Notes under the pieces: generated by a model
Seen by the model: only the letters and a program-made list of their open reading frames with translations
What the model was told of the DNA's origin: nothing
Database searches by the model: none
Translations under genes and position numbers: made by a program
Assembly (NCBI GenBank): GCA_009746045.1
Contig: RPFO01000041.1
Coordinates: 62,001 to 126,000, forward strand
Origin: Mesostigma viride
Lineage: Eukaryota; Streptophyta; Mesostigmatophyceae; Mesostigmatales; Mesostigmataceae
Length of the DNA stretch: 64,000 nt
Direction of reading: 5' to 3'
Shown here: positions 9,784 to 21,233 of the stretch, piece after piece
Layout of the letters: the number at the start of each line of letters is the position of its first letter
Position numbering within the stretch: the stretch's first letter is position 1

Positions 9784-12533
9784 GAGACCAGGTGATCTTC
9801 CACAAAGAAAATGCTCCTGGTAAACGCGGTTATTGGCAGGGTCCAGGGACCATAACCTCAGTTGACCAGGAGATGAAAACTGCTGATGTGGTCTGGAATG
9901 GTACCACTTATCATCTGGCTTGGAATAGATTGAAGAGAGATCCAATGAACGTTCAAGAAAATCCCCTGGTAAATATGGCCCCTGGAGAGGCACTTGGATC
10001 TCCCAATCTTTCCTGTCCACCTTTGGCCAGTGAACAGGCTGGACTCCAACTACCAGAAAGGGCGGCCTCCCATCAACTGGAGCCTACTACTCAGCAAGCT
10101 CAGCCTAAGACATTGACTGGGATATCACAGGATGATATGGATGAAGCTGACTTGTTGGATAATAGGGTGTCTGATCAGCACCGGAAGCTCCGGCCGTTGG
10201 AACATGGGCTTGAGACCCCTGGGCAGGTGGATAACATATTTCAGTCTGAACAGCCAAAGCTTGGATTCAATTACCCTGGTAATAAGCCATTGCCCTTGGA
10301 GACTGATGGGAAAATACCAGCCCAAGGAAGACAAGCTGAGGAGGGGTTGTCCAGGTTGAACACTCAGCTCGGCAAGAGAGGCAATCCTCAAGAGCTTCGG
10401 GATATTGTAAAGAAGCTCAAGCCCTCACTAAAGATTGCCAAAATAACTTCTCTTCTAGAGAAGGGCATGGACCTTGATGGCTTTGATGTGGATACCAAAG
10501 CAGAGGTCTCTGTCACCTCGCCCTTTAATGCTTTGCTGGATAAGTATTCCCTTGAACCCAGTCCATGGACTACTGTCCAAGACTTTGCGGGTAACACTGA
10601 TCATCAAGTTCTTGGGAATATCACTATCCCATTCTTGGGTGAGTCTTTGACACTTTGTGTTGTTGATGGCTATAAGGGGCCCACTCTCATTGGCCAGCCA
10701 TTCTTGGTGACTCCCGGTGTTACCATTGTTGATGGCCCCAATAACACAAAGAGTCTCCTAAAAACCCATTGTGACCCAATTCCTCTGGAATCATTCAGAT
10801 GTTCCTTGCCTCTTGAAATGTTCCAGAAGGCAAATTGGAAGACCGCCTGTGTCGGTTCAATAATAAAAGGAGCAGAATGGGGAAGGGATATGCCCCCAGC
10901 TTCTGAGCTGGTAGAACCTGCCCAGCTCAGTGTGACTTCTCTTGGTCTCACAAAAAGGTCATTTGCTGCTCATAGCCCCATGTCCTTTGATGATGTAGAC
11001 CTGGATTGTCACACTTTTGCTGGCCTTGAGGCCTGGCGACTAGCATTGGTGCGTGCGCTCCAGGAGTGGCAAACGCTGGATGTTTTTGAAGGCATTTCAG
11101 AACCTCCACCCAATGCTCAAATGCTTCAGTTGCGTTTTGTATGCAAGATGAAGAGCAAGCTTAATGAGCCTCCCATACCAAACGCACGTCCAGTCGTAAC
11201 CCAGTTCCATGGTACTACAGACTTTGATAAGGAGGAGCTGTACACTCCTGGCCTGTCACATCCTGTTCTCAGGCTTATTCTTAGTCTGTACCTTGGTGCT
11301 TTGGACTATGGCTTGGATTATGGAGCAGAAATTGATGACTTCACCAGGGCCTTTTTGCATGGTGATCCTCAGGTGGCCAGAGCCACTTGGCAAGCTCAAA
11401 GACCCTGTTGTGTTAAGACCCCAGCATGCTGGATAGCTGAAGTAGGTCATCCCTACATGCAGCCTAAAGTGGGCTGGGAAGGACTGGTCAGCAGTCCAGT
11501 CATCTGGTATGAAACCATTTCTCCTGCCATCCAGGAGAGATGTCAGATGCAACAATCTCATCTTGCTTATTGTCTCTTTGTGGGGCAATCCAAGGGACAA
11601 CCCACCTGGGCTACCTTACATGGAGATGACATGCAACGCATTGGTCCCAAGGGATGGTTGAATGAGACCTATAAAAGGCTCAATGACAAGTCCCCTATTG
11701 GTACCAGAGCATGGTTTACTAAAAACAGCCAGGTACCTTATTGTGGCATTGGCTGTACCCTTTTCCAAGATGACAAAGGATGGCATCTTAAGCTGCAATC
11801 GGCGAAGGGGTATAAAGAAAAGCTGATAACTCAGTTGCCCAAGAGAGTAACTGAGGAGAATGCCCCTACGGTTAAAGGTCAACTAGGTTGGCTGGCTGCC
11901 ACAACTAACCCTGACCTGGCAGTACAGAGTAGGATGCCAGACTCTGTTGTTGTAGGAGAAGGAAGGAGGCGCCTGGAGAGCTGCCTCAATGAATCTCCTG
12001 ACTTGCTGTTGTCCGGTGTAGACTAGCATGGGCGTATCATCATAGACGCCTACACAGATGCTAGCCAAGAGTCTAGATCTGCCAACAAGATTGGTGCCAG
12101 AGCCGGATGCCTGATCACCATCAGGAATGAAGGCAAACAGCCCTCGTTGGTGTACTGGTCCAGTAACCTTCAGAGGAGGCGGTTTGCTGGCATTGACACC
12201 GCTGAGTGCAGGGCATATGCCATGTGCATTCGCGATGCCATATACATAAGAGAGCTACTCTTATGGTGTTTGAGTCAGATAAGACCTCAACCTGTGATTG
12301 ATGTCAGGGTTTATTGTGATAATAAGCCCGTGGTCTCTTTTATCAAGAATGAGAGGGCCACTACTACTGACTTGGACTACCTTGTGGCAAAGGAGTTGTC
12401 CAGCCACTGTATGACCATACTACATCTGCCAGGACATTCAAATCCTGCTGATGCTATGACCAAGCTTCCACGACTGGCCCTTAATGGGTACCAGTTGCTG
12501 CGGTCCATGATGGCTGGGAAACCCTTGTCATGA
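9784..12533 (+). pseudogene. Copia-type pol fragment: integrase tail, protease-like region, RT, RNase H
   Basis: The reading frame is open from the LTR boundary to 12,026 (stop TAG), then continues in the same frame to 12,533. The first about 55 residues resemble an integrase C-terminal region (KRGYWQGPGTI). RT of the copia class (RVT_2) is shown by RFVCKMKSK, ARPVVTQF, EIDDFTRAFLHGD and a DD pair in HGDDM in place of the usual YVDD. RNase H follows with DAYTDAS, TAECRA and CDNKP. Between integrase and RT lies a stretch with LIGQPFL that resembles the second half of an aspartyl protease, an unexpected place. The upstream part of this element was presumably cut off by insertion of the gypsy element. 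Confidence 0.82.
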
Positions 12534-13290
12534 GGAGTAATCTGGGAGCCTGAGCCTACTAATGCTCCTCCTGTAGGTTTTTATCCCCCTGGAGGTTTTG
12601 TCCTCTCTGGAGAAGAGGTTTTCCTTCAGATTTGGGTTTTCCCTACAGCAGGTTACACCAACCATGCAATGATGAGATGCAAACTCCATAAGACCCAAGT
12701 GAGTCCCCATTGCCCTCACATGTGAAAGTGAACTGGCCAGGTGCGGCCGAACATCAATGAATACATCTAAGCCTCATCACTTTCACAAGGGAAAGAATGG
12801 CTGGAGTTGGTTGGAGACCCATCTAGGGTCCACATGGGTCCTCAGAGATAGGGGATCTTGTACAGATTACTACAATATACTTTATTGTAGTATTGGGCCA
12901 ATGGCTGTACTTCACTAGTACTCGCCAATGGGATAACGCCACGCAGAATGTGTGGGCGTCTCCCAGGCCTCCACATCACCGGCTGGTCTAAGGCCGGTGT
13001 AGTCGTGTCAAGAGGACTGAGCCGACTATCGGCCAATTATGTATGCGCATCTGCCTTGGTACCTCCTAGAAGATTCTAGAAGTATCTAACACGCGGCATG
13101 CACTGAACTACATGGAATGCATGCATGTCCACGTAGGATATTCAGCAAGACTGATGAGGGTGCCAAGCGCAACAGGTTCTTATGCGCAACGAAGACGAAT
13201 TATGCAACAACGACAATAACGTATGAGAACAATAAACACAACGTTCATTTCATGCTTTCTGATTTACATCGCATTCCATTTATTTGCAAC
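12534..13290 (+). other. 3' noncoding part of the copia-type element, possible LTR
   Basis: No coding sequence is visible. A purine-rich run (aagggaaagaa, about 12,788-12,798) is followed by TGG, and an AATAAA lies at about 13,229, so an LTR from about 12,799 to about 13,288 ending in CA is possible. The ends are not proven because there is no second LTR. The region stops where homology to gypsy copy 2 starts. Confidence 0.35.
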
Positions 13291-14043
13291 TTTAGCTGCT
13301 ATTGCCTCCCATCCCCAACAGCTAGGCAAATACCCCTGTAAATTTGTAGGTGGGTTTTTATATGTGCAGATAACAGATTCTCCCCCTCAATGGCGCCTTT
13401 ATGTCCCTCCTATCTGTCGCTCCTCCTTGCTTTTTGAGTTGCATGATTTAGCTGCTCACCATGCAGGGCGGTAAACGGGTACGGGATCTAGTAACCCGTT
13501 CTTACTACTGGCCTTCCTTTTAAAGGAACTTACTGGCCTTACGTTTAAAGGATGTAGATGAGTATGTTAGGACCTGCCAATCTTGTCAGGAAATGAAACC
13601 TAACAATGTAGGGCAGATAGCCGAGCCTAGGACCCTTCCTGACCCCATCATGCCGTGGGATTCCCTTATGCCAGGTTGTGAAATACGTGCGTATTGTCAA
13701 AATAAATACGGCTATACGCGTTTTTTTGGCCCCGACGTATTCTACGCGTATTTGGTCCCGAATACGTGATTTGGACTTAGAAATTTTCGAGGTTCGAGCC
13801 GGGGCAGTGCTTGGCGCGAGGCCAGCCGGAACGTGGCGCGGCGCGTACCTCCCCCAAGATCTTCTACTACTGTATGCAAACTAGGCTCGATTACTACGAA
13901 CTGGGCTTTTCGTCAGTCCTGAGTCCAGTCACTACGGTAATGACTTGGCAGTTGGCAAGCTAACTGAAATTTCCATACACGGAGAGAGTGCCAGCACGAT
14001 GAAAATGCCAGCTGTGTTGGGAACGTAGCCTGTTTGATTAATA

Positions 14044-14679
14044 TTGCATGGCGGTGTGCCATCGGATTTTGTGCTAGTTGTCAAACGTGTTTTTGCAGCC
14101 ATGCCAGACAAAGGTCCAGAGCATAAATTTGTAGCAAAAAAGACTGTCACTGTTAAGGATGCTCTGGGGAATACGTTTTCGCAGGTCAAGTTTAGCTGCT
14201 CATTTTGCGGCCACAATTTTACCAGTGGCGATGGCAAGCAGATCAGTGCGACCAGGATGCGCGCACATTTTGCGGGCATCGCAGGGCAGGGCATAGAGGC
14301 CTGCCCTGACGCAAAGATTGGGAAACGGAAGCTAGAATTCCAGGAGTTGTGGGCCAAGAAGGCCGGGCTGAAGGCGAAGAAGCAGCAGCACCTGAGCTTC
14401 AGGGCAGTGGCGGAGAGCGGCCAGGGCCTTGCTTCGGGGTCGGCCATTGCAGGTGATCCTCGCCAGCAAACAATGACGAGGTTTGTGAACCCCTGCAACG
14501 AAGAGGAGTGCCAGCTCCTGGTGGCCAACTTCTTTGTTGAGAATGCAATTTCCTTTCACGCGGCTCAGAGCCGGTCTTTCAAGGCAATGATTTCCGGCCT
14601 GAGTCAGTACAAAGGGCTGATCACTGCTGTTAATCAGCCGGCCGTCCTAAATTTAGGACTTGGTCCTAAAAAGTCCTAA
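14044..14679 (+). pseudogene. hAT transposase N-terminal fragment with BED zinc finger
   Basis: The 211-codon frame carries a BED-type zinc finger: CSFCGHNF, then TRMRAHFAGIAGQG and a final Cys-Pro (CPDA). A linker of Lys/Gln-rich sequence follows, then a region resembling the DUF659 part of hAT transposases (ECQLLVANFFVENAISFHAA and FKAMISGLSQYKG). BED fingers bind DNA at the element ends. The catalytic RNase H-like domain and the hATC dimerisation region are not found downstream. The frame ends inside a palindromic repeat that appears to be a later insertion. The start could be 14,044 or the internal Met at about 14,101. Confidence 0.8.
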
Positions 14680-16384
14680 GGTCACTATAACCGAGGTACC
14701 GGGCAGGGGGGGTCACTATATGGTCCATACCCCTAGTGGACCGTGACCTCCAAGATGTACTCTACCCGTGATACCGGTACATCGTACCCGGATTCCGTAC
14801 CGGGTACCGGGTAGATGCGCGGGAATGTACGTACCTCGACCAAAAATACAGAGATTTTGGGCCAAAAAAGTGGGTGCGGGAATGATGTGCGGCGGATATG
14901 GCGACCTGACAAATATGGGCGGCATTTTCACGTGAGCTTATCGTTTTGGGCGCCCAGTAGCAAGAACGAAAGCTTGGTACTTATGCTTAAAGGGTCTGAA
15001 TTTGGTTACGAAATTATTTGCGTTTGCATGTGTAGCACGGCTGCTCAACATGAGTAGGTCACAGATCGCCTGCGCCCGGACGGTCGATTTTGAGCACAAA
15101 CATGTCAGTGCGTGAGGAAACGTTGCCCGCACCAGGCCAGGCAGTTTTTGCGCTTGATTTTAATCGTAGTATAGAGTTTGGAAACGGTATATCTGACAAG
15201 GGAGCGCCCGGGCCTGGGTGTTCTTGCCCGAAGTTTACTGTCGACCATTTTACAGAACGTCAAGGCTGGGTAGCGAGCGCACGTGACAGGACTTGTCTTT
15301 CGATATCTCTTGGGCCTAGAACAATGCTCCGGCGTGTCTTACGTTACTTTCGAACCATTTTGTAAGTTTGGCTGCGTTCTTGTGCCGGTAAGCTGGCTGG
15401 CTGCGGATATCCGCGATTCTTAATGCATCCACCTGGATGTGGCGACGTAACAAGCAGGTGTGTGCCGGGTTCTCTCCGTGGTTAGGTGTAAGGGGTAGCG
15501 TAGTCGTAGCAGTAAGTGTCAGCCGGCTATGCCTGAAAGACAGGGCAGTTTCTGTGCATGTACATGGCTTACGTAGTTGGTTTACGGCATGTACCTTCTA
15601 TCGTCGCAATCTTCCTTGTTCGCTGCTGCTAAGTTACGCATGCTTCCCAGCTATGTTACGGTTGCGTTCATTATCTGCCATGGGCCCATTGCTTGCAGTT
15701 GTTCTATCTGTTCTTGTGCTGCTTATATGTGATGCTTTTACAGCTCTCCCCCCCCCTAGAATGCATGCAAAGTGTGGCATGTTGGATAGTGCCCTTTAAC
15801 AACTTCATCTGGCTGCTATCCTGTGTAAGTTGCCATACAAATGTGGTGTCCTCTCCTTCCTGGGTGGTGGCCAGCATGCCCGTGACATTAAACAAGCTAT
15901 GGTATATGCTTAGAGAGAGTTTGCCGTAAGGGGTGGGTCATGTTCAAGCCAGGCAACCTCAGCAACCATACAACCTTATATTGCATGATCTGCCCCATCT
16001 GTGACACCGTTAGGCACGCGTATATATACGTGCAGCCACAGCACGGTACGGCCTTGTTATACGCTGCCCCACCTCCCCAAGGCCGCGTAGGGTCCCGTGG
16101 GGCCCTGAGGATTGGTAAGAAGCTAATGGGACTGTGTGGGTGGCGTGGTGATGGGTGATATACATGGTGGTCCTAAAAAGTCCTAGTTTCAATTTTGGGC
16201 CATTTTTTTCGTTCGAGGTCTGCCATGGGGCAGGGCCAGTTTTGGTACTAAACGTCGTTATTTGAACCTAGGTCTTTGATAGAAATTTAAAAACTATATT
16301 ATTTCTCAGTGGCACAAATGCCAGGGTCAAATATTACTGTTTACATGATTAAATACGCATTCCCCAGCGTCCTAAATTTAGGAC
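14644..16384. repeat. Paired palindromic repeats inside the hAT element
   Basis: The 16-bp perfect palindrome GTCCTAAATTTAGGAC occurs at 14,644-14,659 and 16,369-16,384. A second shared word, ggtcctaaaaagtccta, occurs at 14,662-14,679 and 16,169-16,185. The first pair starts exactly where transposase coding is lost, so the DNA between them may be a nested insertion. No coding sequence is recognised between them. Confidence 0.55.
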
Positions 16385-17981
16385 TTTTTGCAGGCTTTTG
16401 GACACTGCTCCCAGTCGGTGGCTGCTGGCAGGCAAACTTCTTCAGAAGCAAAAGACAAGGCAATTAGTTATTCATTCATGGCCCATTTTGATATAGGATG
16501 ATCAGATTTGATAGCTCGTTGTCTCATTCATGCATGGTAATGGTTGTCAGTGTTCTGACTTGACTGCACCTTGCCATGAGTGGTAAACATATTGCATAAC
16601 TATACCCTAAAGCCTCAAACCCAAAAGGCTCTTTCATAACCATGCTCTAAAGGCCGAATTGCACACTGTCGTATTTTGCCGTATTCAAGCCGACGTATTC
16701 TGCCGGGGTCTACGTATATACCCGTATTTTGGAGGCCGACGTATTTGACGTACCGACGTATTTCACAACCTGGCCCTTATGATGGATTTTGTAGGACCTT
16801 TTAGAAAGAATGATAAGGGTAATGCTCCGATCCTTGTGTTTGTAGATCGCTTTACGCGTATGTGCCATCTCGTGCCTTGTCCCTTGGAACTCACCGCACG
16901 CGATTGTGCACGCCTATACCTCAATAATGTTTATAGATACCATGGGTTGAGTAGGCAGTTTATTTCTGACAAAGATAAGTTATTTACTTCTGATTTTTGG
17001 CAGCAGTTCTTCGCTGCTATCGGTACCAACTTAGGTCACCTTCGGTACTGCCTACCACTCCTCCTCTTCTCATTTCGTAGAACGTCTGAATAGGGTAGTG
17101 GAAGAAGCTCTGCGGCACTATGTGAATGGTTCTGGGTGTGATTGGGAGGATTATCTATGTCTGGTAGAGTTTTCCCTTAACAATTGCCCTCAGGCTGCGC
17201 ATGGTTATACGCCTTTCTTCCTAGATACAGGTAGACAACCTCTTACCCCTACCTCTCTCTTAGCCAGTCCTTTAAGGGACAAGGATGATGTGTCCCGGGA
17301 TACCGTAGAAGGTGTGCAGGCGTTATATTAGATAAGATGAAGAATGCCCACGACAACGCTATTGCAGGGTACCATAGGGCGCAGGCCAAGTACCTTGCTA
17401 GGTTGCGGGCCTCATTAGATAGAAGAGCACCTGAGATAGAAATAGGAGATTTAGTTTTAGTAGAAGGCCCTCGTGTTGGCCGATTCGCTCACAAGTTCGA
17501 GGCTGAACTTAAAGTGAAACTCAGGCCCGCCTTCTTAGGACCCTTCCGTGTGTTGTCTAGAGTAGGTAATTTCTTGTATGAGATAGATATCCCTACCTCA
17601 ATTGGCAAACCCATTCGCGCACCTTTCATAGAAGCCAGCTGAAGCTTTATCACCAAAGCACGTTCGCTGGTAGACAATTAGCCCCTGCCCCTTTAGAGCA
17701 TAATCCTGATACTGGTGAGGTAGAAGACGAGGTAGAGAGTATCGTGGCCCATAGAGACATTAGAAGAGGCCGTGGTACTCAACGCCGGTATAAGGTTAAG
17801 TGGATGTATGCTCGTAGCGAGGTAGATAAAGTCTGGTATACGGAGAGTGAGTTAGATGGGTGTAGTCGCCTTTTGCAGGACTATAAAACCCTGCACAAGC
17901 TCTAGTTGTAGACCTTCTCCTCTCTTATGTGGTGTCTGCTGTCGACGGGTGGTTGGTTGTCCCCTCCCCTCCGCAGCCGTC

Positions 17982-20315
17982 ATGACGGAACCTACCCCTC
18001 CGATGGAGAGCCTGCCGCCTACCCCTGATCCGGAGCTATACTATGAGGCCCTTCCGGGCCGGTGGGTCTCCAGATCCATCTTCCCTGGTGGCCCAATCCA
18101 TCCTCCCCTGCAGGCGAGTCATGCTGCTTTGGTCCGGGCCGCCCTCTTCGGGGTATCCTGGTTCGGGGCAGACCCCCATGAACCGCAGCAGTTGGTTGTT
18201 AATGGTTTCGATGACGCTGGACACTGTCTGCTCGATGAGTGTGGGTCCCGGTGCCCTGCCTTTGGGCAGATAGATGCAATCCTTCAGTGTCCTAGGATTT
18301 TCTCATACCTGTCTACCCCTGTGGGCCGCTCCTGCCTCCGGGATGTCTTCCCTTGGCTTCCGGCCGAGGGCGATGCCGTGCTAGATGACCACCCATGTGA
18401 CCTCCTGCGGGCGGTCGAGTTCATGGAGATTGCGGACTAGTCGGCGGGGGTGTTAGCACATGGCGATCCTTCCCCTGTGGATGCACCGGTAGAGTCGCAG
18501 TACACGCCGGAGTATTCGGCCTCAGTCGCAGCTTCCTCCTCCTCCGTGTCGGCGCCTTCTCCTGTTCCGTCATCACCGCGGTCGACCAGGCGTGTGTCGG
18601 TGGAGCCGACGCCCACCCCTCCGGGCATGGATCGAGAGCCTGACCACCTTGCGGCTACTGTGTCTGCAATGCAGGCCCAGATCCAGTCCTTAGCCTCGGC
18701 ATTCGGGGCCTTCATGGCGTCCCAGTCGCCTGCCTCAGTCGCGCCAGGTGTGGCGTCTGTTGCTGCTGTGCCACCTACCCCTCTTGCTGCCTCGGTGACT
18801 ACGGCTTCGCCTGCGCCCCAGTGCGAGCCCGCGGTCGCGGTGGTTTCGTCTGCTGTTGCGACTTCTACGCCTCCTGCTGCCTCCGCGCCCGTGACCGCCG
18901 TACCTGCGCCTTCGCGCGAGTCTTCTGCCCCTGCGGTCGCGCCCGCCGTCGCTGCTTCCGAGCCTCCACAAGCTCCGTCGCAGCCATCGCGGGGCTTCTT
19001 TGGCGATACGAGTGGGCTTCCCAGGCTCTGGGAGGGTGGTCCCCCGCAGCGGGTTCCAGTGCCAGACTGGAGCCTGGATGGTAGCCAGTTTTATGGCAAG
19101 GTGCCTGTCCCCACGGGCCCCATTTTCAACATGTGGCCTGAGGGTGCGCCTCCAGCGGAGACCGGGGCGCCACCTTCGGTGGCAGGTCCGTCGCGGCCTC
19201 CTTCGGCAGCGGGTCCGTCGCGGCCTCCTGTGGCGCCGGCGCCCTCTGCCCCTGTGCAGGATCCTACCCCTGTTGCGGTTCCGGCCCCTTCAGCTCCGCG
19301 CTCGTTGGCTGCGGTTGTTAGGGCCAGCGGCCTTGATCATCGCGCCATCCGCACTTCTGACTCCCTACGGGAGTTGTCTCAGGGCGACCGGGATCGGGCC
19401 CCCTCTGTGGTGCATGCTACGCCGGAGTCGCGAGATTCGCCAGTTCCAGGGTACGGTATGTCTGCGATCGCCTGCCGACAGTGTGACCTGCCGCGCGTCG
19501 CTGCCGAGCTGGCTATTTCGCCCATGTCCTATGGGTTCTCCCAGGTGTGCCGGGCGCTGCGTGACCGTAGCCTACCTGTTGATACCGATCGGCCTCCGTG
19601 TGACATGGTTGTTTTAGCAGATCCTGTGTTCCAGGGTGAGATCCTGGTTCGGCGAGTCCTGTCCCGTTGGGCGAGGCGTCACAACGACTTGGACACCTAC
19701 GGTGGTTACCAGTGGGCTTACCCTCCGCCTCTGGGCATTATGGCCTCAGATGCCCTTACGGTCGAGTATCCTGCGGTGCCTGGTGCTACGTATGGCGCGG
19801 TTCTCCTGCAGCCCCTCCTTGAGTGGGATGCCCGCCGTCCCGCGCCCCTCCCGGGCCAGGGCCTGGACTCCCGTGGCCATCCTCCCCCTCGGGCTAGCGA
19901 CTATCTAGAGACGTTCGGGTCGCGACAGTGCGCTCGTCGGTGGCGCTCACGTGAGATTCGGCACATCAGGTTGTGGCCGGCTAACGTGGAGCTTCTGCTA
20001 GATCTGTTCTTCCCGACGGGCCTGCGTCACCGGATCCGGTACCATCGCCTACTCCTTCAGGCTCTCTGCTTGATCGCGGTAGAGCCTTTCCTACGCCTCT
20101 TTGCCTGTGGCTTCTTGGACTGGGCCCGTGGCCAGGTGGTCCTTACGCAGCATAGGTAGTATTGGGCCTTTCAGGGCCTTTTTCCTGATGGCGTGTGGGC
20201 CGATGTTTTCCTCACTGTAGATAGGCATGATAATGCGGACGACGTGGCCCACTACCATGCGTATCTGGATGTTCTGCTGGCCTCACGTGGCACTTACCAG
20301 ACTGATGGCAACTAG
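17982..20315 (+). CDS. Extra ORF (ORF3) of gypsy copy 2: 777 codons, two in-frame stops
   Basis: One frame runs 2.3 kb from an ATG 77 nt after the pol stop to TAG at 20,313. It is interrupted only by TAG at 18,438 (copy 1 has CAG) and TAG at 20,157 (copy 1 has TAT), both single-base changes. The protein starts with a charged N-terminal region (ELYYEALPGRWVSRS). It has a short helical, coiled-coil-like stretch (SAMQAQIQSLASAFGAF), a long Pro/Ala/Ser/Val-rich linker, and a conserved C-terminal part with RHIRLWPANVELLLDLFFP and LFACGFLDWARGQVVLTQ. Differences from copy 1 in the conserved C-terminus are mostly at third codon positions, which suggests past selection on the protein. I recognise no family, signal peptide or clear membrane segment. 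Confidence 0.75.
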
Positions 20316-20668
20316 ATAGAGGGCCTTAGGCGACCTGAGGGTGTTGTCCCTCCGGTATATAGAGTCGCCCTCATACTCTGGCCAGTTGATAGGTCGTTCC
20401 TGGTCCTTGGTGCTGACTTTGTTTACTCTGTGTGTCCTGCCCAGTGCCGTCCCTCCCGGCAAGGCCTCTGTGCCAGGCAGTTAGGGGATCCTCCCACCAG
20501 GCTTGGTGCTGGTTAACCCTACACCACTCGGGGTGGAACCGAGTTAACTTGTTGGTGCTTTGTATCTTGGATGGCTTGTCGATTGTGTTGGTGTGTGCTG
20601 GGTGCGTTAGGTTATTCCTACCCCTTTGGTTTCCTCCCTGTGCGTAGGGAGAGGGCTCCCTACCTTTG

Positions 20669-20680
20669 TGGGGGGGGAGG
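20669..20680 (+). promoter_or_regulatory. 3' polypurine tract of gypsy copy 2
   Basis: The G-rich run ends ggagg directly before the LTR at 20,681, as in copy 1. Confidence 0.85.
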
Positions 20681-21233
20681 TGTTACGTCGCGTAACAATT
20701 CGTTGTAGTTACGGACGTAAATTAGGTCTTTTGCCTCGGTCGTTCCTAGGTTTACGTGCAGTTTGTACTGGGACATTGTTGTCCTCGTAACAGTACTGTG
20801 GTGCATTGGATGCTTTTGGGCGTCGCGCCGCGTACTTTATTAGTGGTCCTGATCCTTCGGGTAGAATGTAGTGGACCAGCGTGCATCTGTACATTTGTAG
20901 GCGAGGGCCAGGTCGGCCCGAGCATGCTGGACCGTTGGTGATCATTTATGCACATTCTACCCCTCGTGTTGGCACTCGGCGTGTGTTAAATGAATTGCCA
21001 CATATTAGCTTGGGTCATGGCAGTGTAGTTGTGTTTCCTTCCTCTATTCCTGGAGTAAACGGGTTTGTGTAAATGGCTTATGGCGTATTATAGTAGCACA
21101 TACGTAAATGCATTGAGATCTGGATCGTCTCGTTCGTCTTTCGCTAGGGGTTTAACTAGAGGTGGCCTTACTAGTTTAGGTAGCGTTAGGCCGGGTAGAG
21201 GTAGAGGTGGCGGTAGAGGTTTAGGACGTAACA
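20681..21233 (+). repeat. 3' LTR of gypsy copy 2 (553 bp)
   Basis: It has the same 7-bp inverted ends (TGTTACG, CGTAACA) as the LTR at 9,241 and is alignable with it throughout, with scattered substitutions and small indels. The non-element flank begins ccctagcccc. Confidence 0.9.

Larger units (their letters stand above)
13671..16773. mobile_element. hAT-superfamily DNA transposon (3,103 bp), internally degenerate
   Basis: The ends form an 18-bp perfect inverted repeat, CCAGGTTGTGAAATACGT at the left and its complement at the right. The flanks are a perfect 8-bp direct repeat, CCCTTATG, at 13,663-13,670 and 16,774-16,781. Removing one copy with the element restores the gypsy integrase sequence exactly. 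An 8-bp duplication and a BED-finger transposase are hallmarks of hAT elements. Short subterminal repeats of the type cgtattt and gacgtattc are clustered within about 120 bp of each end, as expected for transposase binding sites. Most of the transposase is missing, so it would need help in trans. Confidence 0.93.
13291..17904 (+). pseudogene. Integrase and chromodomain remnants of gypsy copy 2
   Basis: The sequence shows the HHCC region (13,300-13,640), the DDE core (16,779-17,331), the GPY/F-like region (17,337-17,640) and a chromodomain ending at about 17,904, in different frames. The hAT insertion falls just before the MMDFVGPF motif, between the zinc-binding region and the catalytic core. 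Against copy 1, this copy keeps the base missing there near 5,826 but has its own frameshifts near 13,460, 13,530, 17,030, 17,330 and 17,600. No protein of useful length can be made. Confidence 0.85.
13291..21233 (+). mobile_element. Ty3/gypsy retrotransposon copy 2, 5'-truncated, split by a hAT element
   Basis: Homology to copy 1 begins at the integrase N-terminal region (equivalent to about 5,010) and runs to the 3' LTR, apart from the inserted hAT element at 13,671-16,773. Leader ORF, gag, protease, RT and RNase H are missing. Small indels break the integrase, including a tandem duplication of about 30 bp near 13,530 and an insertion near 17,030. The extra ORF is nearly intact. The truncation point abuts the copia-type 3' region. 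Confidence 0.9.

Noticed and set aside
14716-16192. Short ORFs in the centre of the hAT element
   Set aside because: None resembles a transposase; they are short and frame-random in probable inserted DNA.
9241-21233. The two gypsy LTRs as the two ends of a single 12-kb element
   Set aside because: Both are directly preceded by a polypurine tract and the extra ORF 3' region, so both are 3' LTRs. What follows the first is copia-type coding sequence, not a primer-binding site.
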